From positions 62,001 through 126,000 of the forward strand of contig NZ_FRBP01000006.1 of NCBI RefSeq assembly GCF_900142645.1: a stretch of 64,000 nt of DNA, given 5' to 3'. The stretch comes from Eubacterium callanderi (lineage in GTDB: Bacteria > Bacillota > Clostridia > Eubacteriales > Eubacteriaceae). Position numbers and translations under genes: made by a program. Shown here piece after piece: positions 52,713 to 61,355 of this stretch (position 1 is its first letter; each line of letters begins with the position of its first letter). The notes below the pieces were generated by a model that had not been told where the DNA came from, ran no database searches, and saw only the letters and a list, made by a program, of their open reading frames with translations.

Positions 52713-53402
52713 TCAGCGCTCCAGAAGGGCCGGAAGCTCCTCAAGGGTGTATATTTCATAATCAGGGTGGATATCAAGAAGATTCTTCTCCCTGCCAGGG
52801 TTGTACCAGCAGGTATCAATGCCGGCATTGATACCGCCCTGAATGTCAGAGGTTAAGGAGTCACCGACCACCAGCGCCTCGCTGGGATCATAGCCTGGAA
52901 TACGGGCCGCGATATAGTCAAAAAAGTCCTTCTGGGGCTTTTGAGCGCCAGCGTCCTCAGAGACAAAGATGTCCTCCATGAGCGCATCAAGCCCTGTGGC
53001 TGAAAGACGGCTGTACTGAGTGCTTGAAACGCCGTTAGTGACAATATAAAGCCTGAAATCCTTCTTTAAAACCCTGCAGAGGTCATAGGCGCCATCAATG
53101 AGAAAAGCGCCCCGTCCCAGGGCTGGCTGATAATCCGCCTCAAAAGCCATTCCGTCAATATCCAGTCCAAGCTCCAGAAACAAAAGCTGGAAACGGCTGG
53201 TGACCAGTGTGTCCTTGTCGATGAGCCCGTTCTCAAAATCTTTCCAGAGGCCGTGGTTAATGTCTGCGTAAAGATCCAGAATCTCCCTTGTCGGGTGAAT
53301 ACCGTATTTTCTGAAGGTCTGGTCCAGGGCCTGGGCCTCGGACTTTTTAAAATCCATCAGAGTGCCGTCGGCGTCAAAGAGAAGCGTCGTGTATTTTTTC
53401 AT
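52713..53402 (-). CDS. YjjG-type HAD nucleotidase
   Basis: The 229-residue protein has HAD motif I LLFDADGTLMDF, motif II VTNGVSSTQ, the conserved lysine in GAQKPQKDFF and motif IV VVGDSLTSDIQGG. The DADGT form and the sequence around GLDALMEDIFVSED fit the YjjG group, which dephosphorylates noncanonical pyrimidine nucleotides. It begins two bases after the DUF1648 gene and is last in a three-gene operon. Confidence 0.88.
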   Translation of the reverse strand: MKKYTTLLFDADGTLMDFKKSEAQALDQTFRKYGIHPTREILDLYADINHGLWKDFENGLIDKDTLVTSRFQLLFLELGLDIDGMAFEADYQPALGRGAFLIDGAYDLCRVLKKDFRLYIVTNGVSSTQYSRLSATGLDALMEDIFVSEDAGAQKPQKDFFDYIAARIPGYDPSEALVVGDSLTSDIQGGINAGIDTCWYNPGREKNLLDIHPDYEIYTLEELPALLER

Positions 53403-53404
53403 GT

Positions 53405-53941
53405 TCAGCGTGAATGTCCTTTCATAATCTGCCGCAGACGAAAATAATAAAAGAGGATCGTCCCGGCAAATAAAACTGCAAAGCCAATGATAATATAGAG
53501 TGTCACTCTGTGCTGTACCAGAACGCTGTCCGAATAAATCATGGACAGAAAGACCGCGTTAAACAGATTGACAAAGAGCAGGTCCGTAATGAGGATAATG
53601 GTGCGTGTCAGCAGGCGTATATGCTCCAGGGCGGATTGATTATAAATGTTCAGATCATCCTGTATATGCTTTGTGGCATTTATATTGGTCACCGCTGCCG
53701 GAAAAAAGCTGATAATGGTGATAATCACAAACAGGATGCCCTCAATCATGATCATGGGAACCAGCGTAAAGGCTTTTTTGCTGTAGCGGATCACCTCGCC
53801 GCCGGCATTGAATTTTGAGACCAGCCGTTCCGGAATCTGGTCCCAGCACAGAACCAGATAAATGATAAAGCCGAAAAAGCTGATCAGCGTGAGGACCAGC
53901 AGAATTTTCTGGCAGACAGTCCAGCGAACCTTATCGTCCAT
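53405..53941 (-). CDS. DUF1648 membrane protein
   Basis: The 178-residue protein has four hydrophobic segments: ILLVLTLISFFGFIIYLVLC, MIMIEGILFVIITIISFF and two towards the C-terminus. Between the first two lies the DUF1648 signature WDQIPERLVSKFNAGGEVIR. DUF1648 proteins are uncharacterised small membrane proteins. It sits between the MBL-fold hydrolase and the nucleotidase with 2-4 base gaps, so the three are co-transcribed. Confidence 0.82.
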   Translation of the reverse strand: MDDKVRWTVCQKILLVLTLISFFGFIIYLVLCWDQIPERLVSKFNAGGEVIRYSKKAFTLVPMIMIEGILFVIITIISFFPAAVTNINATKHIQDDLNIYNQSALEHIRLLTRTIILITDLLFVNLFNAVFLSMIYSDSVLVQHRVTLYIIIGFAVLFAGTILFYYFRLRQIMKGHSR

Positions 53942-53945
53942 AGCT

Positions 53946-54758
53946 TCACCACTCCAGCGTCAGACCGACACCAACCTCCCGCTTAAGGGGAACTGCCTGA
54001 TGGATAGCCGCTCTCACCCGGAAAGAGGTGCAGTGGCAGGGGAGGAGGTTTTCGATATGGTTGTCTTTAAAATACTGGATCGTCCGGTCAACCTGTTCAC
54101 CCAGCTTAAACAAATGAAAGCCGCCGATAATACCGAGCACCCGGCTGTCGCCTGTAACCCTTTTGGCGTGCTCCACAATATTACAGATCCCGGAGTGTGA
54201 GCATCCTGTCACAATGTATATCCCTTCAGGCGTGGTATAGACTAGGGCGGAATCATCGAACAGGAAATCGGATTCGCCTTCGCTGTTTTCTGCCATTGTC
54301 GTCCCAATGGCCTTTCGCGGCTCAAAGTCTGTAAGCTGCGGAATTTCGCCTAAAAAAGTAAAATTTTGGCTGACTTTATAGGGTGCCTTCGTCAAAATCA
54401 GCTGGCTGTTTTCAAGCAGGGTCATCTCCGACAGGGTTATCCCGATGTTTTCGCCGTCAAACTGTTTTTCAGACAGTGCCTCTGGGTGAGCGATGATCTT
54501 AAGCCCCGGGTTATCAAAGTGTTCAAAATAGGCGGGAAGACCACCAGTATGGTCGTTGTGGCCGTGAGAGAGGACGATGGTGTCAATATCGGATAAATCA
54601 ATACCGAGACGCCGGGCGTTTTCGATGTAAATATCTGAATAACCCGTATCCAGAAGAAAGCGTGAGTCCTCATCCTCAATATAGTAGCACAGGCCTGGCT
54701 CTCCCAGGTAATAGTGGTCAATGCTGGTATGATTATCAACAAGTACGGTCAGTTTCAT
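53946..54758 (-). CDS. MBL-fold metallo-hydrolase (dihydropterin synthase-like group)
   Basis: The 270-residue cytoplasmic protein has the metal motif SHGHNDHTGG near residue 65, a later HSGICNIVEHAKRVTG and HCTSFRVRAA near the end. This is the COG1237-type group named after an archaeal dihydropterin-phosphate synthase. Its bacterial role is unproven. It opens an operon with the DUF1648 and YjjG-type genes. Confidence 0.85.
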   Translation of the reverse strand: MKLTVLVDNHTSIDHYYLGEPGLCYYIEDEDSRFLLDTGYSDIYIENARRLGIDLSDIDTIVLSHGHNDHTGGLPAYFEHFDNPGLKIIAHPEALSEKQFDGENIGITLSEMTLLENSQLILTKAPYKVSQNFTFLGEIPQLTDFEPRKAIGTTMAENSEGESDFLFDDSALVYTTPEGIYIVTGCSHSGICNIVEHAKRVTGDSRVLGIIGGFHLFKLGEQVDRTIQYFKDNHIENLLPCHCTSFRVRAAIHQAVPLKREVGVGLTLEW

Positions 54759-54801
54759 ATAAAAGACTCCTTTCAGGATTCATTTAATCTTATTATAAAG
54801 A

Positions 54802-54827
54802 AAAGGCATTGACTTAGCAATGCCTTT
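54802..54827 (-). terminator. Intrinsic terminator, minus strand
   Basis: AAAGGCATTG and CAATGCCTTT pair around a 6-base loop; on the minus strand TTTTCTTT follows. It ends the operon that runs from the deacylase gene at 57.5 kb. Confidence 0.82.
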
Positions 54828-54850
54828 AACTTAGAATACAGGAACTGAGG

Positions 54851-55537
54851 TTAAAAGATGTCATCCTCGGTATGGCGCGAAAAAAAATCGTTGCTGCTGT
54901 CAAAGATATCCACCTGTTTCGCAGAACTCACGCGGCTGGCGGCTGTACGAGGTCTGCGGTAATCATCTCTTCTGGTTTGTCTGGGGTAACGGGCGCCCGG
55001 CATCGATGTGCTGCGGGAAGCAGCAGATCGGCCATAGCCGCGTGTTTCTCTGGCAGAATACACCAGCAGCACCAGCGCAATAATCCCCATGACCATACTG
55101 ACTGTAACGGCAAGGCCCAGAAAATAATTGGTGAACTCACCGATGGCAATACTGCCAAAGCCTTTCCCATAATTAAAGAGAAACGGCGAATTTACCGCCA
55201 CAAAAGCTGGTGTGGCACTCGAAAAATCTAAAGCGGCGGCTTTAAAAAAGGCCGGCAGGTTTAAAACAACGGCCAGCAGCACAAACAGACAGGCAATGTA
55301 CAGAATCTGTCCGGGAACGGCTGAGCCGCTTGTCTTTTTCAGCGCTAAAAAAGACAGGATCAGGGTGATAACCGCAAAGGCTGCGTACAGGGCAAAACTC
55401 ACAAGCGCAAAGGCCTGGAATCCTGTAAAATCAATGGACAGCGAAGTGTCAACGACCAGGGTGGAAAGGCGGATCACAAGCGCCGCAATCCCGGTGACCA
55501 AAAGAAATACCCTGAAAGTCCGGTTTAGTTTATTCAT
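54851..55537 (-). CDS. Hypothetical four-helix membrane protein
   Basis: The 228-residue protein has four hydrophobic segments (VFLLVTGIAALVIRLSTLVV; AFALVSFALYAAFAVITLIL; ILYIACLFVLLAVVLNLPAF; LGLAVTVSMVMGIIALVLLV) and a basic, Arg/Ser-rich cytoplasmic tail (GYGRSAASRSTSMPGARYPR). No family is recognised. It overlaps the aldolase gene by 8 bases and is the last member of that operon. Confidence 0.72.
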   Translation of the reverse strand: MNKLNRTFRVFLLVTGIAALVIRLSTLVVDTSLSIDFTGFQAFALVSFALYAAFAVITLILSFLALKKTSGSAVPGQILYIACLFVLLAVVLNLPAFFKAAALDFSSATPAFVAVNSPFLFNYGKGFGSIAIGEFTNYFLGLAVTVSMVMGIIALVLLVYSARETRGYGRSAASRSTSMPGARYPRQTRRDDYRRPRTAASRVSSAKQVDIFDSSNDFFSRHTEDDIF

Positions 55538-56561
55538 GGCATTGCCTGTCTAAATCCTTTATAAACGAATCCACCATGTCGTCGGTCATGGCCCAGGAGG
55601 TCACAAACCGTACGGCTGTATGCCCCTCGTCAATGGTTTCCTGATCTCTGAAGGATGTTTTTCGCCTCAGCTCAGCGATCAGCTCATTGGGAAGAATCGG
55701 GAAAATCTGGTTGCTGGGAGAATCTACCAGAAAGGAAAAGCCCTTATCCTCAAAGGCAGTCTTCAGCCGGGCTGCCAGCCCGTTGGCGTGAGCGCCAAGC
55801 TCCAGATAAAGATTATCTTTAAAAAGCTCCTCGAACTGGATACCGAGAATACGTCCCTTGGCAAAGAGGCCGCCGCGCTGCTTCAGAGTAAAATTAAAGT
55901 CCTCTGCCAATGCCGGGTTAACCAGCACTAACGCCTCGCCAAACAGAGCCCCGCATTTTGTGCCTCCGATATAAAACGCGTCGCAGAGCTTTGGGAAATC
56001 TGTGAGCGCCAGATCATTGCCTGGTGCAGTGAGGGCAGACGCAAGGCGAGCGCCGTCCATATAAAGGTACAGGCTGTTCCTGTCGCAGGCCTTCCGTATG
56101 GCCGATAATTCGGCCTTTGTATAAATTGTACCGATCTCGGTTGAATCCGAGAGATAGACCATTTTAGGCGCAACCATATGGTGGTCGGTATGGGCATCTA
56201 CCGCGGCCTGGATGAGCTGCGGGGTCAGTTTTCCGTCTTTTGATGGCACAGCGATAATTTTATGGCCAGATGCCTCGATGGCGCCGGTCTCATGTGTACA
56301 GATATGGCCGGTTTCAGCCGCAATCACAGCCTGCCACGGCTTTAACGCGTGGGCGATAAATGCCATGTTGGTCTGGGTACCGCCAGATAAAAAATAAATA
56401 TCACAATCCGGACAGCCGACCGCCCTTTTGATTAAGACCCGCGCGTTGTCACAGTGGGGATCTTCCTCATAACCCTCGGTCTGTTCAAAATTGGTGCGGG
56501 CCAGGGCATCCATAATTCTCGGATGCGCCCCTTCACAGTAGTCACTGCTGAATAGAATCAT
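55530..56561 (-). CDS. Low-specificity threonine aldolase (PLP enzyme)
   Basis: The 343-residue protein belongs to the beta-eliminating lyase group: FLSGGTQTNMAFIAHAL binds the cofactor phosphate, LYLYMDGARLASAL holds the ring aspartate and FYIGGTKCGALFGEAL contains the pyridoxal-phosphate lysine. It splits threonine or allo-threonine to glycine and acetaldehyde. Its ATG overlaps the stop of the oxidase-family gene upstream (ATGA), and it overlaps the membrane protein gene downstream. Confidence 0.88.
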   Translation of the reverse strand: MILFSSDYCEGAHPRIMDALARTNFEQTEGYEEDPHCDNARVLIKRAVGCPDCDIYFLSGGTQTNMAFIAHALKPWQAVIAAETGHICTHETGAIEASGHKIIAVPSKDGKLTPQLIQAAVDAHTDHHMVAPKMVYLSDSTEIGTIYTKAELSAIRKACDRNSLYLYMDGARLASALTAPGNDLALTDFPKLCDAFYIGGTKCGALFGEALVLVNPALAEDFNFTLKQRGGLFAKGRILGIQFEELFKDNLYLELGAHANGLAARLKTAFEDKGFSFLVDSPSNQIFPILPNELIAELRRKTSFRDQETIDEGHTAVRFVTSWAMTDDMVDSFIKDLDRQCHE

Positions 56562-57040
56562 ACGCGCTCCTTTCGATTGGCCTTGCCAGTAAATTCATGG
56601 ACTGTCAGTTTTAAAACGGTGGTGTGGTTCAGTACCTTCTCATCATAATCCCAGTCGTCACGACCACTGTAGTGGCGCATCAAATGACTAAGAGCAGCCT
56701 TTTTAGCCTCAGGCTCAGTCAGCCTTTCCAAAAGCCCCCATCCCACAATACTCATAAACTGAGTGGAATAATGGCAGGCTTTCGGCCCGGTCACCAGCTT
56801 TTGTCCGCAGTCCAGTTCAAATCCGGCGCGGTTATCAGCTGCCATGAGCTCAAGCTTGCGCCCCTCATCCGCGCAGTGAAAATAGAGGGTTAAGCGATTG
56901 TCCTCCAGGGTATAACCATAACTGAGCGGAACGATATAGGGCGCGCCGCCAGTATTCAACGCCAGACGGCATGTATCCGCTGTCTCCAGCGTCTGGCGCA
57001 TGAGCTGTTCATCTTTAATCTCTCGGTTTGCTTTACGCAT
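56558..57040 (-). CDS. NimA-like pyridoxamine 5'-phosphate oxidase family protein
   Basis: The 160-residue protein has the split-barrel flavin fold with TCRLALNTGGAPYIVPLSYG, then LYFHCADEGRKLELMAADNR and GPKACHYSTQFMSIVGWG. These are typical of the NimA/5-nitroimidazole reductase-like group, where a histidine and the CAxEGRK segment contact the flavin. It may detoxify nitro compounds or serve a general redox role. It sits between the deacylase and aldolase genes in one operon. Confidence 0.85.
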   Translation of the reverse strand: MRKANREIKDEQLMRQTLETADTCRLALNTGGAPYIVPLSYGYTLEDNRLTLYFHCADEGRKLELMAADNRAGFELDCGQKLVTGPKACHYSTQFMSIVGWGLLERLTEPEAKKAALSHLMRHYSGRDDWDYDEKVLNHTTVLKLTVHEFTGKANRKERV

Positions 57041-57058
57041 TTTGTATTTACCTTTCCT

Positions 57059-57544
57059 TTACAGATTCAGCAATGCAATGCTGTTGCCATTGCTTTCGAT
57101 GCATTTAACGAGATCCTCATAGCTGAGGACAACTGTAGCCGTATTGTCACAGGGATGCACGCCAAGGTTCGGACAGCCCTCCAGGTCCTTATCGAGAACA
57201 ACCTCCACATTGGCTTCTGGGTTTCCGAATACGCCCAGCGGGGTGACAGCCCCCTTGGTCAGCTGAAGGTGCTTCATCAGCCGCTCTTCCGAAGCAAAGC
57301 TGAGCTTTGAACAGCCCAGCTGTTCACGGATTCCTGCCAGATCAGCCTTTTTATCCTTGTCGAGCACCACAAGAAAATGGCGCTTCCCCTTGGCGTCGCG
57401 CAGGAACAGGTTTTTAACTACATTACACTTAGAGGTAATGTCCAGATTATCCATCTCCCCGATGGTATAAACCGCGGGATGGTCTAATTTTTCGTAGGTA
57501 ATGCCCAGGGCATCCAGCCTGCTTAAGGTTTCTTCACAATTCAT
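57059..57544 (-). CDS. YbaK/ProX-type aminoacyl-tRNA deacylase
   Basis: The 161-residue protein has DHPAVYTIGEMDNLDITSKC near the start, KNLFLRDAKGKRHFLVVLDK (the catalytic lysine region), and GAVTPLGVFGNPEANVEVVL. These are the signatures of ProXp-ala-type editing domains, which free misacylated tRNAPro. It is the first gene of the minus-strand operon and has an AAGGAGAC-type ribosome site. Confidence 0.9.
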   Translation of the reverse strand: MNCEETLSRLDALGITYEKLDHPAVYTIGEMDNLDITSKCNVVKNLFLRDAKGKRHFLVVLDKDKKADLAGIREQLGCSKLSFASEERLMKHLQLTKGAVTPLGVFGNPEANVEVVLDKDLEGCPNLGVHPCDNTATVVLSYEDLVKCIESNGNSIALLNL

Positions 57545-57563
57545 TTGCTGGTCTCCTTATGTC

Positions 57564-57589
57564 ATGGTATGATAGTCTTACTATACCAT
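57564..57589. promoter_or_regulatory. Inverted repeat in a divergent promoter region
   Basis: ATGGTATGATAG and CTATACCAT are inverted around 5 bases with a one-base bulge, between the divergent deacylase and zincin genes. It may be an operator or simply two facing -10 regions. Confidence 0.35.
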
Positions 57590-57646
57590 ACTAAAGAACC
57601 GCCGTAAAGAATACAAAATTGCATCAGCGAAAGGAGTCGGGTAAAA

Positions 57647-58018
57647 ATGATGGATATTGACCAGTTTGAGGCAGTGCTTGACACCATTGCCAATACGCTG
57701 CCGCCGGCTTTTTATGAAGAGCTCAACGGCGGCATTTTGCTTCTGCCAGAAGCCAAACGCCACCCAAAAGCCAGAGGGGACGATCTCTACATCATGGGCG
57801 AGTATCACCGGGACCAGATCATGGGGCGTTATATCGTCATTTATTACGGCTCTTTTGAGCGTGTGTACGGCTATCTGAGCGATGAGGCGTTAAAAAAACA
57901 GATGGAAAAAACACTCCGGCACGAATTTCGGCATCACATGGAATCCCGGGCCGGCCTGCGTGATCTTGAAATTGCGGACCGTATGCAGATGGAGGACTAT
58001 GAAAACCAGAAAAAATGA
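57647..58018 (+). CDS. Zincin-like metallopeptidase family protein
   Basis: The 123-residue protein has a HEFRHHMESRAG metal motif near residue 88, matching the HExxH zincin signature, and an N-terminal FEAVLDTIANTLPPAFYEEL, then LNGGILLLPE, as in the DUF1025/MMP family. Substrates are unknown. AAAGGAG lies before the ATG. Its last codons form the 5' arm of a GCAC-type hairpin terminator. Confidence 0.83.
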   Translation: MMDIDQFEAVLDTIANTLPPAFYEELNGGILLLPEAKRHPKARGDDLYIMGEYHRDQIMGRYIVIYYGSFERVYGYLSDEALKKQMEKTLRHEFRHHMESRAGLRDLEIADRMQMEDYENQKK

Positions 58019-58050
58019 GCACGGCGCAAAAGTGTGCCGTGCTCATTTTT
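58011..58050 (+). terminator. GCAC-hairpin family, copy 7
   Basis: ATGAGCACGGCGCA and TGTGCCGTGCTCAT pair, with A and T runs outside, around an AAAG loop. It overlaps the stop codon of the zincin-like gene. Confidence 0.87.
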
Positions 58051-58118
58051 CAGTTGCAAGGTCTCTGAAAAGGTGCTATGATGAAAAAAGAAAATCTTTT
58101 GAAAGTGAGGAATCAGAA

Positions 58119-58796
58119 GTGAAAAGGTTAACAGCAACAGCACTCATTTTGGCAGTCTGTCTTTGTTTTTCAGGCTGCGTCAATATTTACACCGATGGTG
58201 GAAAAGGAAAGGAGAAAGGGGAGACGCCAGCACCCGCCGCTACAGCCGAACCCACTGCCAACACCTCAAAAATTGACACCGGCTCGGCCAAGGCGTACGA
58301 GGATTATGGAACCCTGCGGGCCGCCTCAGGCGGAGAAAACATTCCGAGAACACAGGACTACCAGATCAGCGCATCTTCGACCAAGGCACCCATGGCCGGG
58401 ATTTCCTACGGCGCCGAAAATTTGAAGGACAACAGCCTGGACACCGCCTGGGTAGAGGGCACGTCCGGCTCCGGCGTGGGTGAGCGGCTTCTCATCACAC
58501 CTGTCCACAGCATGGAGCTGAAGGGCTTTCTCGTCCGAAACGGCTACTGTAAAAGTGACAAATCCTTTGCCGAAAACGGGCGGGTACGCCTTTTGAAGGT
58601 GCACCTGTATGACGGTTCGCCCCTCTGTACCCTCCAGCTGGAAAATGACCGCGGCGCACAGTACTTTGCACTGCCCGAGGTGGTGACCCTCCACGGTGGC
58701 GATACCCTGAGCTTTACCATTGAGGATACATACTCGGGTCCTGAGGACGGCGAATACGATACGGCCCTGTCCGAAATCGCACTCCTTGGTTTTTAA
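58119..58796 (+). CDS. Lipoprotein with NADase-type glycan-binding domain
   Basis: The 225-residue protein starts at a GTG after GTGAGG and has a lipobox (LAVCLCFSGC). A Pro/Ala-rich linker follows, then a beta-rich domain containing YGAENLKDNSLDTAWVEGTS and SMELKGFLVRNGYCKSDKSF, typical of the F5/8-like NADase-type glycan-binding fold. It is anchored outside the cell and probably binds carbohydrate. No enzyme domain is attached. The frame extends upstream to 57960, but through the terminator. Confidence 0.77.
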   Translation: MKRLTATALILAVCLCFSGCVNIYTDGGKGKEKGETPAPAATAEPTANTSKIDTGSAKAYEDYGTLRAASGGENIPRTQDYQISASSTKAPMAGISYGAENLKDNSLDTAWVEGTSGSGVGERLLITPVHSMELKGFLVRNGYCKSDKSFAENGRVRLLKVHLYDGSPLCTLQLENDRGAQYFALPEVVTLHGGDTLSFTIEDTYSGPEDGEYDTALSEIALLGF

Positions 58797-58827
58797 TGAC
58801 AATGAGATGCACATTATTTTGTTTTTG

Positions 58828-58879
58828 TTGACAAAAGCAAATTAAAAAGCTATAATTTAAAAAACATACATACGTATGT
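58828..58879 (+). promoter_or_regulatory. tetR promoter and operator
   Basis: TTGACA (58828-58833), 17 bases, TATAAT (58851-58856). A perfect palindrome TACATACGTATGTA lies at 58866-58879, over the predicted start and just before the ribosome site. A closely similar palindrome precedes the ABC gene. Confidence 0.82.
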
Positions 58880-58894
58880 ACAGGAGGTGTTTAT

Positions 58895-59545
58895 ATGCCA
58901 CGTCATGATCCAGACCAAAAAACAAAACAGAATATATTGGAAACTGCTATGCGTCTTTTTGCTGAAAAGGGACTTGAAAATGTGAATATCGAAGATGTTG
59001 TAAAGGAAGTTGGTGTAACACGGGGAGCATTTTACCATTATTTTAAATCCCGGGAAGAATTGATTGGAAGTGTTATGTACAAATCTTTCGAAGATAATAA
59101 TCCATACTTGCTCGCTGATAAACAAGAGGGGCTCAGTGCCTTAGAAAAGCTTCGTTTTGTAGCCAAATTTAGTCTGCGTGCCCATATGGATATAAGCGAC
59201 AGTATGAGGGCACAGATGGAGAAGTTAGCAAATAATCCTGTTGTTTTTAAGAATGAGATGATTTTCCAAATAAATGTCATGGCTCCATATATGGAAAAAC
59301 TGTTGAATGAGGGAAACAAAGACGGTTCCATGAATGTGGTTTTTCCCAAACAGGCATCACAAATTATTGCGTGGCTTACTGCCTCATGGCTTACCCCTTA
59401 TGCATTTGAGGTGTCTTACGAGGAATATGTCGATAAAATTTTGTTCTTTGAACAACTCTCAACATCGCTTGGTGTTCCTGTAATGGATGAGGAAATGAAA
59501 GAGATTTATTTGACAATCGGTAGAAATGAATTTAAAAAAGAATAA
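58895..59545 (+). CDS. TetR-family regulator
   Basis: The 216-residue protein has a TetR helix-turn-helix (NILETAMRLFAEKGLENVNI, then EDVVKEVGVTRGAFYHYFKS) and a larger C-terminal ligand domain. AGGAGGTG precedes the ATG. It most likely represses itself and the two-gene ABC exporter behind it through the TACATRCGYATGTA palindromes found before both. The three genes are more AT-rich than their surroundings, consistent with joint transfer. Confidence 0.9.
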   Translation: MPRHDPDQKTKQNILETAMRLFAEKGLENVNIEDVVKEVGVTRGAFYHYFKSREELIGSVMYKSFEDNNPYLLADKQEGLSALEKLRFVAKFSLRAHMDISDSMRAQMEKLANNPVVFKNEMIFQINVMAPYMEKLLNEGNKDGSMNVVFPKQASQIIAWLTASWLTPYAFEVSYEEYVDKILFFEQLSTSLGVPVMDEEMKEIYLTIGRNEFKKE

Positions 59546-59595
59546 ATCAGTTTTTTACTGCCTTTCTATAGGCAGTAAAATTTACAGCAATAACA

Positions 59596-59609
59596 TACAT
59601 GCGCATGTA
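59596..59609 (+). promoter_or_regulatory. Second TetR operator before the ABC genes
   Basis: TACATGCGCATGTA is a perfect 14-bp palindrome that differs from the tetR operator only in the central positions (TACATRCGYATGTA consensus). It lies 20 bases before the ATG of the ATPase gene. Confidence 0.8.
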
Positions 59610-59628
59610 TTCAAAGAGGAGGATAACC

Positions 59629-60486
59629 ATGTCAGAAATAATAATTAAAGTATCTGGGCTGCAAAAATCCTATAAGGAAAATCATGTATTGAAAGATGTC
59701 AGTTTCACTATTGAAAAAGGTAGTATCTTTGCCCTGCTCGGCTCAAATGGCGCAGGAAAAACGACAGTTATCAAAATTCTCTCCACACTATTGAAAGCAG
59801 ACAGTGGCAGTGCCGTTATTAATGGGTTTGATGTTGCAACAAACAGTGGCAATGTCCGTGAGTGTATCAGCCTGACAGGGCAATTTGTAGCGGTAGATGA
59901 AGTTTTGACAGGCAGAGAAAACCTGATGCTTATTGGACAACTGAAACGTCTGCCAAACCTCAAAAACACTATAAACGAGTGGCTGTCTTTTTCGAGATTA
60001 GAGGATGCGGCCAACAAAAAAGTGTCTACCTATTCGGGAGGTATGCGACGCAGGCTTGATATAACAATGAGCCTTATGGGAAACCCTGAGGTTCTTTTTC
60101 TTGACGAGCCTACAACAGGACTTGACCCGCAAAACCGTATTGCCATGTGGGACTTGGTAAAAGATCTGGCAAAGGCAGGGACAACTGTGTTTCTCACAAC
60201 ACAATATTTAGAAGAAGCTGAATATCTCGCTGATACTATTGCCATTTTGCATGAAGGCAAAATCATTGCAGAGGGTACGACAAAGTATCTGAAAGAAATA
60301 ATGCCTGAAAGAGGGATACGGCTTATTTTTGACAGTGAGATAAAAGCCAATACAGCGATAAAACTTTTAACCGAAAATGGAATTTCTGCGGACAGTATAG
60401 AACAAAACTTCCCCTCATTAGAAGATGTATTTTTAACACTGATTGATGAAAAAAAGGAGAGAAATCAATATGAAAAAATCCAATAA
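59629..60486 (+). CDS. DrrA-type ABC transporter ATP-binding protein
   Basis: The 285-residue ATPase has Walker A GSNGAGKTTVIK, signature TYSGGMRRRLD and Walker B VLFLDEPTTGLDPQ, and a C-terminal EDVFLTLID typical of DrrA. GAGGAGG favours ATG 59629 over the upstream ATG at 59599. It drives the ABC-2 permease encoded next, probably as a drug exporter, and is likely repressed by the TetR protein encoded upstream. Confidence 0.92.
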   Translation: MSEIIIKVSGLQKSYKENHVLKDVSFTIEKGSIFALLGSNGAGKTTVIKILSTLLKADSGSAVINGFDVATNSGNVRECISLTGQFVAVDEVLTGRENLMLIGQLKRLPNLKNTINEWLSFSRLEDAANKKVSTYSGGMRRRLDITMSLMGNPEVLFLDEPTTGLDPQNRIAMWDLVKDLAKAGTTVFLTTQYLEEAEYLADTIAILHEGKIIAEGTTKYLKEIMPERGIRLIFDSEIKANTAIKLLTENGISADSIEQNFPSLEDVFLTLIDEKKERNQYEKIQ

Positions 60487-61234
60487 AAATATGCTTCTCG
60501 ATACATGGGTGATGTTTAAACGCTGTTTGATTATATCTTTACGAAATCCTGAAACACTCCTGACAGCAACACTAATACCATTTTGCTTAATTCTTTTATT
60601 TGGTACGGTATTTGGCGGCATATCTAATGTAGGGGATTATAATTACATTGATTTTATTGTTCCGGGAATTATTTTTCAAAGTATCGCTCAGGCATCTCAA
60701 TATTCGGCTATGAATGTTACAGCGGACATGACAAAAGGTATCATAAACCGTTTTCGCTGTATGTCTATTTCAAAATCTGCTGTGTTGATTGGTCATACAG
60801 GTGCCGGAGTGATACGAGGTATCATTTCAAACGCCGTCATTGTCGTAACGGCTCCCATTCTTGGCTTTAGACCACAAGCAGGGCTTGTAGATTGGATTTG
60901 GGTGATAGCACTTCTTTTGCTAATAAATATTACATTTACACTAATCGCTGTACTCTGCGGGACGATTTCAAAGTCAGTAGAGGGAGCAACTGGACTATTG
61001 TTTCCTCTCTTTATTCTGCCTTTTTTGAGTTCAGGATTTGCTCCCGTTGACACTATGCCAAACGGTATTGGTTGGTTTTCTTCAATACAACCCATGACAC
61101 CGATGATTGATAGTTTGAGAGCCTTGACACTTGATTTGCCTTTGGGGAATAGTTTATGGTTGGCACTCGCATGGTGCATAGTTTTAAGTATTGCGAGCTT
61201 TGCTGTGTCAATGCGGACATACAATCGCAAATAA
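60470..61234 (+). CDS. DrrB-type ABC-2 permease
   Basis: The 254-residue protein has six membrane segments, starting with LLTATLIPFCLILLFGTVFG, and the ABC-2 signature LLFPLFILPFLSSGFAPVDT. It overlaps the ATPase gene by 17 bases. AAAGGAG precedes ATG 60470, which is preferred to 60443. With DrrA it should export a hydrophobic drug or metabolite. Confidence 0.9.
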   Translation: MKKSNKNMLLDTWVMFKRCLIISLRNPETLLTATLIPFCLILLFGTVFGGISNVGDYNYIDFIVPGIIFQSIAQASQYSAMNVTADMTKGIINRFRCMSISKSAVLIGHTGAGVIRGIISNAVIVVTAPILGFRPQAGLVDWIWVIALLLLINITFTLIAVLCGTISKSVEGATGLLFPLFILPFLSSGFAPVDTMPNGIGWFSSIQPMTPMIDSLRALTLDLPLGNSLWLALAWCIVLSIASFAVSMRTYNRK

Positions 61235-61324
61235 GCATAAAAGCGCTTTTTTTGAAAACAACCAATTGCTGTGGAAAAAGACGGCTCATTAAGCAGACAA
61301 TTTTATTAAATTTGTCTGCACTCT

Positions 61325-61352
61325 GGGCACGGCACATTTTTGCGCCGTGCCC
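61325..61352. terminator. GCAC-hairpin family, copy 8
   Basis: GGGCACGGCACA and TGCGCCGTGCCC pair with one mismatch around a TTTT loop. It lies between the convergent ABC permease and the decayed minus-strand gene, close to the latter's stop. Confidence 0.8.
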
Positions 61353-61355
61353 ATT

